Notes under the pieces: model-generated
Databases searched by the model: none
Told to the model about the DNA's origin: nothing
The model's input: only the letters and a program-made list of their open reading frames with translations
Program-made: the position numbers and the translations under genes
Shown here: in pieces, positions 48,701 through 60,700 of the stretch
How positions within the stretch are numbered: the first letter of the stretch is position 1
Layout: each line of letters opens with the position of its first letter
Assembly (NCBI GenBank): GCA_963930775.1
Contig: OZ005706.1
Coordinates: forward strand, 3,958,545-4,022,544
DNA: 64,000 nt
From: Cliona cf. orientalis
Lineage: Eukaryota; Porifera; Demospongiae; Clionaida; Clionaidae
Reading direction: 5' to 3'

Positions 48701-51700
48701 CAATTATTGCACTAATTGAATGTATTTTTAAAAACTTAGGGTGCACTAAATAACACTTTGCTACATAAAAAAACTGAATATTGGCAGGGGATCACTCCCA
48801 TCAATGTGGCCAAAAGATTAAAGGATAATCATGTCCTCCAAAATTTAATGATAGTTATACTAAAATACAGGAGCGCATAATTGAAAAAAAGGGAAGGGGG
48901 AGGGAGCGTGAAACGACCATGCATTTGAATAAAATCCCAGTTTTTACTCACGCTAGTCGTGTTACTAAATTTAGCACGTTTATTTTTAAGACGAAGGCAG
49001 AGAAGCTTGGAGTTTCGATTTGTACAGCCAGATGACAAGGCTTTGGGAGCCTTCCCGTGGATCTGAGATCGTGTCGAAGCTTACCGAAGGTCCAAAGAAC
49101 AGAGTTGAAGCTTTTTGTGGAGTCTTGAGATTGTCTGTAAGTTGATCTAAGCCCCGTTTACACGTACCAAACCAGTTTAAACTGAACAGGATTAAATTGG
49201 GTTTACATGCACGCACTTGACCCGAGTTAAGATATTCATAGCCTACTACTATGCACGTAACCCACTTCTAACCCACATCAGGATGTGGGTTACAACCCGG
49301 GTAAACTAATTCGGTTTACAAGTGGATTAGCGCGTTTACACATAAGCGAGTTAGTTTAACGCGGATCCTGACCCGAGTTAAGCCCTACGTGTAAATGGGG
49401 CTCTAGCCGCGCCGGTTCAGCCATTCTCGTCGATCGGCCAGAAACGATGCTTGATCGTTCTTCTAGCATATATATAGCCTCGACCCTTGGCTCCCTTGAA
49501 AGAGAGCTTAGAGTCTTCAAAGCTACCAAAATTGGCCATCAAGCATCGTTTTTTCAGACGGTCATTTTTCTTAAATAGTCCATGTCATTACACAAGGGCA
49601 TGGATACGCGTCTTGGATAAGCTATTTTAAGCCCAGTTGCTATGAACGCGCAGTGCGGATGGAGAGAAAGTCCGCACTACAAGGCTCAGGATTGGTCAGA
49701 ACTGTAGGGCCATATGCACTGGCCTTAATGCCTTGGGCCATAGCTACAGCTAGAGACGCATTGTCGACTGCATAACGATTGGTGCAAAAGCGCCGCGCGT
49801 TTCAAGAGGCCTGCTAAGCAGGTGCTGACGCAAGCCACCAAGCCTCGAGCAAAGCGAGAAGCGTGGTCTGTTCTTTGACATACCTGTCAGTAGTCTGGTA
49901 GCGACATTCAAGCAGAGTGAGAATGTCGCCATTGCACACTTAGTTGGAGCCAGAGCAACTACTTGCTGTGAGGGGTGTGGCCTGTGCAATAATTAGTACA
50001 GGTTCAAAGTTCATGCTGCTTCCACCAAGGCCTGATGGTCTCTTAAAAGCGTAGACAGGACACATCAAAATTGCCCCATCTTCCAGCTGGGAATATTCAA
50101 ACTAGTACACTTTGTTGGTGGCAATCACTGGGTAACATCTGCCTAGTTATGACAGATCGTAGAGCCAGAGCATACTCGTACGCTATTGTGAAACATCCAC
50201 AATCTGAGCTTCCCAGCTGTTACTGTACTTGTATCTTAATTTCCAATCAATTGGCGCTTTTGTAGAGGGCTGTGAGTTGGTCTCAGAGATCCTCCCTAAA
50301 AGTGCCATTGTACTTGCTGTCGTACACTTTAACACATCAGTTATGATCCAGAAAGGCATATACAAGCTGAGTGAAATGCGACACTACTTATTGCTGTGTA
50401 GAAGTCTCCCATACATTTCCTCTTCAACGCACAGTACGTAGCTAGGGTAGCCAGCTAGGCCAGATATTAATGTCACTTAGACTTTGAATAAGGTTGTAGT
50501 AGCTTGAGAGTCTATTGGTTTTACGGTTCATTTGATGATAAAAGATTAAGAAGTTGATCTGAAAATCACACATTACTGTATGGTCCAAATTATGCACTGG
50601 ACAAAATTTCACAATTAATAACAGACAAAAGTTTCACCGAGAGTACTGGGCAAAATTTGCTACTGTAAGTTCATGCAACCATCTACTTCTAGAATTTAGC
50701 ACAATATTACAGGTATGCTACCTTCCTCTACTATACAGGAGAAGAATAGCATACATGTAACATACACTATTTCCCGCCATAGTTTAATCTATTACAGGTG
50801 GGATGTAGCGTACTCCTACTTGATTTCCACCTAGTATAGGAGGAATTCAGCGTACACATGATTTAGCGCACCGATATGCTAGTTCCTGCCGTATATTATA
50901 TATTATATAGGAGGGATTTAGCTTACACACTATTTCCCGCCAAGGTTTTATCTATTTAGGTGGGATTTAGCATATCCCTAATTATTTTTCCACCTATATA
51001 ATTATATAGGAGGGATTTAGCGTACTCCTACGCTATTTCTCATCCGTAAGTATGACGGACTTAGCGTACCCCTATGCTATAATATACACAGGCGGATACA
51101 AAAATGTATAGGTACGCTAAAATATAGTGGCCCATGCATCCATATATTAAAATCCCACCTATATATGGGTGGAAGAATCAATATAGTGTAATTATGTACA
51201 AATCCCATGCATGAGTAACTTGAAAGTTAAATGTTGTTACCAGGCTGAATTAACGTACGTTTCATTTCTTCAGGTTCTTCACTTGAAATGTCCCTTTTCT
51301 TGATGAATGGTAACTTTCTTGAAAGTTTGAAGCTAGCCCTTGGTCCGCGCTTCTCACCAACTGATAGTTTCTGCATAAAAATATACATTATTTTAAATTT
51401 AAAGTGTATATTTTCACACTTAATAGCCGAGATACACACCTGGAAAGCTACAATGTATCAAGGATAGCTCCTGATAAATAATTTAAGTGAATACAACATG
51501 TATAAAAACGCGTTTTTATATAAATGATGTGTGCACCCAATATCAATTTTTTATGTGATCAACTCCCCCGTGATCAATCCTTACAAGAGCAATTTTGTAT
51601 GATGTCAACTATCAGGACATCAACTTTCATAGGATCAACTCTGTAAGAATTCAACTCAACTCCTCAAATCAACTAGTTGATATGTCAGTGATCTTACATG

Positions 51701-54700
51701 TATATTTGAGGATTTGAAAGTACACGTGCAAATGATGGCATCAGTGGCATTTTGTCCACTTGCGTATGTCAGGACAGCCTGGCTTGCCATCCAATTGGGT
51801 GCCATGCCCCAAACATCCCAAGAGTTGATGAGCTGATTGACTACTTCTGTGCCAATAACACCTATTTACTGGAACTATATTTTAATCAGCATCAGCCCAG
51901 AACCAATAACCATGTTGAGGGGTGGCACTCCAGATGAAGAAAGTCATCAGCAAGCCTCACCCAACATCTTTGCATGGGATTGAGTACATGCAAAGAGATC
52001 TGGAGCTACTGCTCGGCCACAGAGATGTCGTATGAGGGAGAAGGAGAAATGGATACAGATTCTCTTCGATCGTTTCAATGCAGGAAGCTTGACTCTCGAT
52101 GAGTACTAGGCAAGCATCTTACTGATAAGGGCCATGAATGCTATGCTTATTGACCCCACCTACTAGGTCTATGTGTGTGACTGTGGATATATAGCATAAT
52201 GAACATATTAGCTAATAGCATGAATATATTACTACAATGTGGTTGAACAAACAAATACCGTATTTTCCCACTAGTAAGCACATACGCTTATATCTCCACA
52301 GGAAGAAAATCTGCACTTAATAGCGAAGTGTGCCTATGCACCTAACTAAAAATAGCTACATCAAGAACGCATGTGCATTCGCGGCATCATTTGAGGGGCG
52401 TGGCCAATCGATCAATCAATGATTCAACGATTCTTCATGTTGCTGCATTCTGCCCAGGTCAAAAAGGAGTTCATTGCTGGAAGAATCTGAGAATCGACAG
52501 TAGCCATCGTGATTTCAACTAACTTGAAAAGGCTGGAACCCTCCCGGGCAAGCTAGCAAGTGTGCAGATAAAAATTATCGAGGTCAAGGGTCACATAATA
52601 GGCCAACAAAATAACAGATACCGTAAAGTAAAATTTTTCTGCGCGAGTTTTATTTATGCAAATTATGCGAGTCAAGCGGCGGTCGCATAAATCTGTTACA
52701 CTATATACAACGAAAACATTTTTCAGACAGTCATTTTTCTTACATAGTCCGTGTCATTATTACATTCATGAGGGCATGGATACACATCTTGGATGCGCCC
52801 AGTTGCTATGAACGCGCAGTGAGGGCGGAGAGAAAGTCCGCACTACAAGGCTCAGGATTGATCAGAACTGTAGGGCCGTGTGCACAAAGAAAAGTGGCCT
52901 TATTAATGCCTTGGGCCATAGCTACAGCTAGAGATGCATTGTCGAACGATCGGTGCGAAAGCACTGCGCGTTTCGAAAGGCCTGCTAAGCAGGCGCTGTT
53001 CTTTGTCATACCTGTCAGTAGTCTGGTAGCAACGTTCGAGCAGAGCGAGAACGTTGCCATTGCACATTTAGTTGGAGCTGCTTGCCATGCTATGAGGGGT
53101 GTGGCCTTTGCAGCCGCTTCCATCTGCGCATGCGCACGGTACTAATGTGCACTCTTGCCCAGGCAGGATACTGTTTGTGCATGACCTACATCTATGTTTT
53201 GTGAGCATGTACTGTTAATGGATGATCATGCATGTGTGATTGTGACATTAAACATACTTGTATCTGCGTAAATTTTATCGTGTCGTATGTTTGTAATGCA
53301 TGCAACGTTTTAACGCATAAATAAAAATCGCATAAATTTTTCAAGAGGCCCGTTTTGACCAATTTGCATAATTTTTTTACGCACAGAAAAATGTACCTTT
53401 ACGGTATGCGCTTATAAACAAAATGTGCCTAATAATGATGGTATACAAATGTAATATTATGACACTATGTTAGTACTTAGAAGTAGATAATTAAAGTCAA
53501 CAGGTGAATGTAAACATACCCTATCTTTATCCTTCTCTGTTGTAGATTCTGCTCTCGTAAACTTAACACTCTTTTGCAGAGTCTTAGTTCTTCGTTCAAC
53601 CCTACAGTGAATTGTGGCGTAGTTGCGTATATACACAGAGTAGAAGCTTCTCTAGTCACAGCACATACCCCACACACAATGCTTAACGTCATCATGTATT
53701 GATCTTATACGTGAACATTTTTACTGCATAAAAATTTCACAAAGCCAAGCTACTTTTGTATTGCAGAGAAAAATTGGTGGAAAATTTTTCAAATGCAGTA
53801 AAGGTCGCCCGCAATCTTTAATACAGGACAATAATTGTACTATATACAATGAAAAATATTTTTCAGACAATCATTTTTCTTATATAGTCCGTGTCATTAC
53901 ATGAGGGCATGGATAGGTGTCTTGGATGCACCCGGTTGCTATGAATGCACGGTGTGGGCTGAGGGAAAGTCCGCACTACAAGGCTCAGGATTGGTCAGAA
54001 CTGTAGGGCCGTGTGCACAAAGAAGAGTGGCCTTATTAATGCCTCGGGCCATAGAGACGCATTGTCGAACCATCGGCGCAAAAGCGCCGCGCGTTTCGAG
54101 AGGCCTGCTAGCTAAGCAGGTGAGGTCTGTTCTTTGTCATACCTGTCAGTAGTCCGGTAGCAACGTTTGAGCAGAGCGAGAACGTCGCCATTGCACACTT
54201 AGTTGGAGCCAGGGCAGTTGCTATGAGGGGTGTGGTCTCTGCAATCGCTTCAATCTGCGCATGCGCACAGTACTAATGCCCAGGCGGGATACTGTTTGTG
54301 CGTCTCTACACCTGCATGTTTAGTGAGCATGTACTGTTAATAGATGATCATGCATGCTAGCCACATTATCCTATGATTGTGACATTAGACATACTTGTTT
54401 AGCATGATAAAAGTTTCGCCAATGAGAGCAGGTGGCAAACCTTTTTCGCCTGGCAAAATTTTTTTTACACATACAGTAGTAGAGTACATGTATGTCAGTG
54501 GCCATGGTCAATACTAAGTATGTTGAGGCTCTCAGTTGACTAATAGTCATAGCATACATGTAAATACGTACATGTACATTGTACATGCACATATACATTG
54601 TACATTCATTCCAATGGACAACAACCCTAGCCTTGATAGAAAAAGCAATACCGTATAGTGGGAAACTTTCAAAGGAGAAACTTGCAAATTTCACAGTTTT

Positions 54701-57700
54701 TGAGAACCATTCGTATAAGTTTTCTTCATGAAATGTAGGTATATACCACACCCACTTATACCATTAATTTATTCCAATCCATGAAAGTTTTCTCTCACTT
54801 CCTATATACTGATCTGCGAAAGTTTTCTCCCTTGAAAGTTTTCCACTACCGTATAATATTATGGTACTTGTATGCTATGCCAAAACCCTCAGTACGTTAC
54901 ACTCATGGCTATATATAGCTGCTTGTAGTCGGGTAGAACATACATGTAGACCTAGCTACATGCTAGTCTTGAAAATAAGCCATCACTGTCTCTCTTGTCC
55001 ATCCATAGCTCATGAAAGAGCAAAGAAGGCAGAGGTGGTCCTCTAAACGAAAGCCAGGTAGGTACATGTACATGTATGTAGCAGTTGGTGTGGTAACAGA
55101 CACACACATGCCAATGACGACATTATTCTTCTGTTGCATACAAGGTATCATATCGGAGGAGACTGTGACGGTATCATTTATTAACTGTAACAGGGAAAGC
55201 ATGTTCGTAGATAGTTTGCTATGCTTCAAGTGACAGTATAGACTTCTTTGCTGTAGATTAGTATACATGTGCACCGTATTAATGTGTCTTCATGATACAA
55301 GCATGCATACAGCATTATTCCATATTATAGCTAGGTGTGGTCAGTAGGCATGGCTGATCAATAAGTGGGACTTGTGGAGGATATCAAGGCAGAAACGATA
55401 GTTTTTATCCTTATGTGAGCTCTATCTCGCTCTCACTTCCTTTGGAGCCTTAGTTATTTCTGGTTATAATTATGTGATTCAGTCTACAAGTTATTTATCA
55501 ATCTTGTTTTTTTTCCTGCTACAAACAATATTGGAATGTTTACTGCAACTACATTATGTAATAGTTATACTATGCCCACGAGGGCTGTATAGGATTTAAT
55601 GCCTGAGCCCGAGGGCGAAGGCAATAAATCCCATGTGGCCCGAGGGGGCGTGGTACGTATAATTATTATAAAGCCTACTATGGCAACAGATCTGCATTAC
55701 TATAGCAATGCATCCTGTATTAACGTCATCCGACCACAACCATAGCAACTACAGCAGCTCCATAGCGACTGTATGACATCATACCGTTGTACAAGCTGGC
55801 CAGCTGTGTAGCTGGCAGCGCTTTTGTATGCTAGTAGCAGCAATGATTCTACCTAGCTTCTTGACCCTTGGTTCCTACAAGTGACTATCGATCATCTGCA
55901 GCAATTCCTTGGCAGAAATTCTGGCCTTTGCTGTTTGTTTTTATTTCTAAGGTAAGCAAAAAGATTGGCTTGTATGGCCTGGAGGGATCTAGCTATAAAC
56001 GGGGAGTGTGCGTAGCTGAAACAGGCAGCATCAGGCTTACTGGGCTTTGTACAATTGTTTTGTAGTGCGTGGTAGAGATCCAGATAATTTGTATTTACAA
56101 GCTAGCTACGATCGCTATGGCGTAAGAGCGTTGCAGCAGCAGTAGCTAGCTGCAGTGTGAGTCCTTTTGCAAAACTAGCGATTAAATCGCTAGTCAATAC
56201 AGACAAAAACATTCATAATACCCATCTAATCTGTTCGTACATACATAGACATTGCTTTGGACATGGCTTCTATGGCAATGCTCATGGTGCAAGAGTGGCC
56301 GGGCAATACTCGTATTGCGCTAACCACATCCTGGGTGATACGAGTATTGCCCTCACCTTGGTCAGCTTTATGGCATATAGTGGAAGTGCGCGGCACTTGA
56401 TCCACCCACGCAGTAGGCTTTAAATACATGTATAGCATTGCAGCATGATCATAACAGCATACCGTTAGTATAAAATACAACTGAAGGACAAGGTAGGGAT
56501 GGCAGTGCCAACAAGTACACAAACAATATTTGTAGGGATAACTTACACATCCACTATACATCCCCAAGCTTACTATAATAATTTATCATGTAACTGCTGA
56601 CCTGCTTTTGAATATAGAGTATTTAAGTGTCGCTATATTTTGCATGTGGGAGAAATCCATGGATGTAGTCATGCAGTATTGATTGTCAAAGTATTGGTTA
56701 GCCATAGTCTGTTCCTACATGCATCCCATTACTATTAAGAAAGCAAGCATAGGGACATATATACCATATTTATTCGAATAGTAGCCGCGGCTACTATTAA
56801 TTTCAGCCTTGCTGGAGCGCGGCTACTAATCGAGGGCGGCTTTTATTTATTTTGGAGGGATACCTTTGCACCCATCCAGTGGTATCTTGTTGTGATAGAC
56901 TAGTTTTCAGTACCTTTTTTTCCAATATTCGAGATATTATGATCGAGAAACAGCAGCAGCCAAGGACGTCTTCTGTCATGTTTTTGCCTCAAACTGACGA
57001 TCGTTCATGGCATGCTAACGTGGCCACACCCACTTAATTGTATTCACGCATGCATGCGGCTACTATTTCTTTGGCGGAGCTCCAGGTGCGGCTACTATTT
57101 GAGGGCGGCTACTATTCGGGGTGCGGTTTCTATTCGAATAAATACGGTAGTTATCCCTACAAATCTTGCAACAAGTGACATGCTGGGAAGAATTAAATGC
57201 TGCTGAAATGGCTGAAAAAGACAGCTCAATCAGTGCGCATAATTTTAGCTTCTTCGGCATTTCAACCTGAGTAGATCCATTTGTAGCAACATTAGAGTCA
57301 GATCAGGGTTAGATCTTTAATCATGTAAGGCAGTGCACGCGCCCATTCAGTTGTATCAACTCCATCACAGCAAATAACTAAAACCATGGTAGTGGAGCAG
57401 CAGGTTAAGCTAGTGTAACAAGCCTCCAGCGACTGCCTTACCTAAAATGCAATTGTGATTGTTACCGTTAGCTCCACCCACCAATTTTATGCATAAAGTG
57501 GCACATGGTAAGTGCTCAGGGTAGTGATTGATCGTCCATAGGCACTTACTGGGATACTATGGTAATACACGTAAATGCACAACACATGATTAACATAGAT
57601 TATAGTGTACCTCCTTTTGCTAGGAATGAGTCCCTGAGGCCCATCATTAGCATAGCTTCCAACTAGAGCTGCCTGCCACCATTCTTCATCACTACCATTG

Positions 57701-60700
57701 AGTATATGCAGAACATCCCCATGCTTAAAGGAGAGTCCATATGATGGGCAATCATCATCCCTGATAGCATCGTGATCAAACAGTGCCCTAGAAAATTGAC
57801 ATACACATAAAATATACAAAAAATACCAGTGTGTATAATGTATTGATGCCCCTCAGCTTGCAGCAACAATGCTGGAATTTATGTACTATCGTAAAGCAAT
57901 TTTTCTGCGCAAGTTTTATTTATGCAAATTATGCGAGTCAAGTGGCAGTTGCATAAATATTGAATAAACGAAGATTCTTTTCGGACAACTTAACTGTTCG
58001 GTAAAACTTGCCGACGTTTCGACTAGATGCTCTAGTCATCCTCAGGGCAAAAACTGAATCTTCATTTATTCATGCAGAGCAACTGAGAACGATGTCACTG
58101 CATAAATATTATCGCCCATATGGTTGTAATGCATGCAACGTTTCAACGCATTAATAAAAATTGTGAAAAACGTACCTCTACAGTAACCAAAAATGAAGCA
58201 CTATTATACAAAACCCTCAGCACTTGCACTAGATATAGCTGCATGTTGTAAGTTTGCATGTTAAAACATACGCAACATAGTGTGTGTGCCATGCATATGC
58301 ACTAGATCTCGAGTAACCACAAGAAAGATCAATTATATGAAATTACAGAAAACGTAACAGTACCACATGTATGCCAGATCAGCAGATTTAGTACACACAT
58401 GGAAAATGCCAAAGTCTTAAGATTCTAGCTTGTCAACATAGACTGTGGAGTAGGAACCGGGGGAGGGGGACAGGGGGACACTGCCCCCCCCCCAATATTT
58501 CAGAAGGGGGGCCTGGCCCCCTATAATAATAGCCCTGTGTATGCATTCTTCCAATTTCATCATGTATCAGACTTTCCTCACAAAAGCCTGGTTTAAATTA
58601 CTAAAGTACGACCTCTATAAAAGAATAATTGTGGTCACAAAATTCAGTAAACAAAACCACACCCACAACATGTATCGGTGGCCCCTGCAACATGCGATTG
58701 CTTCCTACTCCAATGATAGAAGCTAGCATCAGACACAGAATGACTACCGTACCGCAAAGATTAATGATACAAACAAGTATAGAAAAGTTGAAGAAGTAGG
58801 GAGAATGGTACAAAAGTTAACAAGTAAGATTGTACAACCTGCATCCTTACATAAAACACTGATTCTTAAAAAATTAATAATATCCCTACAGTCTTATTTA
58901 TTAATTTTGTACCACCAGAGACAAGCATGCTTTCATGCACGCAAGCGAGGTCACTAGTACATGCATTTTATTTTCCTACTGTAGTACTCTAGCTTCTTTA
59001 AACTATACCTGACATATAGCTGCTTCACAGGGGAAGGTTTAATGCCTGGAGGTGTACTTGGTTCCTGTGAGGTAGCTTGGATCTCCTGCAACTGTTGGAT
59101 ACGTTGCTGAAACTCTTCAAATTCTGCAGGTCTATACTCCACAACAAGTGTTACTACAGTTCCAGCCCCTTTTAGAGCAGCAGCTGCCTCTGAATGACTG
59201 CATTCCCGCAAATCAGTTTCATTCACCTATAAAAACCAATACAAAAATGTCTATACCACTTTGTGGGTCTATCAGTATTATAGTTACATCACAAATACTA
59301 GATGCTTTGTGCCAAAGCACTCAGCAATATTTGGGGCGACACTGAATGCCCCACACAAACGGTACAGCTGTGCGCGAATTGTATATATATATAATTATGG
59401 TACATCAGTCACACAAAATTTACTATATGTCCTAGCATGGCTCTATGGACTTGAACGCGAAGTATTTTATTGCGCATTCTCATGCCTTAGCCCATGGACC
59501 GTATGTACGCTGTTCTAATTTAGCAAACTGCAGATTTACTCTCATGCAGCATGAAATTGCTATTGTGACTTGCCATGAACACTGACTCAGGGATCCTGGC
59601 TGACCCAAATGTAAACTAGAGACAAATAAGGCTGCAAAGAATGCTAGAGGGAATCAGAAATTGTCTTCAATCACAGTTAGCTCAACTGCACGAGCAATGG
59701 CTATTGTGTATTAAGTAGGATAGACATGCAGCTCACCGAGCTGTACACAATCGTGAGCGAGCAGCTATGCGGCTGTGCCACTAGACTATTAAAACGTAGC
59801 TATAATTTGAGTGTTGGCATAGAATAAACACTATGTGGAGAGGACTACCAGGCAGGTACACAGTAATGTAAATTGTGAACTGTTGTGCTTGGATTCATTG
59901 TTCATGGTCTTCTCTGATGATCTATGGCTTTTGATAGTCTCTATTCCAGTGCATAGATCTATGTCCAGTCCGACAGAGCCTTTCTCAGCTCAGGCTCGCC
60001 CCAAACAGGCCCTGCATGTCACTAGTATATTGAGGAATTTTTTTAAGAGTGTGGCTATTCCTCCAATTAGAAAATCTTTTCGAGCTCTGTAGCTACGTCT
60101 AAAGCTCAGAGGAGTATGCTGCTTTACATGTGTTACTGTGCATTGCAAGTCAGTTGTCCAGTGGAAAGGGTGAATAGGCAGTGGCTCTCAAGTGCTTAAT
60201 TCAGTTATACTACAAGTCACAAAGGCTTTCAGTTTATATAGTGACAGAGACATGTGCCATTCCCTAACTTTTCTGGACAACTGACCTGCAAAGCACAGTA
60301 CCAAGAGTGGATAAGAGAGACGACAGTATAGTAAAAGCTCTTTTTTGTGGTACAAAGTACAAAGTACAATTTGACAAGGTGTTATCATAATGAAGTACGT
60401 CTGGTGACCTTTGTACTATATACAAAAACAGCTCTTCGGCAGTTGGATACTCCCTTCTCCTCCCTCTTATATTATACTCTTGGTGTCACGAACAGTGGAA
60501 AACCTGAGATACTAAAATATATAAGAAACTTGACTTTTACTATCGTACAAGAGAATTTTGAATGGATTTAAAAGTAGGGGAATATTCCTTTCTGCATAAT
60601 CATAATAATATATGGACATGTACTTATAACTTGTATACTTTTGCTATGATGTTTTTCACTTGCAGTACAGCCTACGTAAAACGGCCTATAAAAATTTACT

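Larger units (their letters stand above)
52256..53443. mobile_element. Outer MITE of a three-level nest
   Basis: Left TACCGTATTTTCCCACTAGT then AAGCACATACGCTTA; right TGCGCTTATAAACA..GATGGTA. Similar in terminal wording to 23333-23782. Holds the element 52619-53406. Confidence 0.5.
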
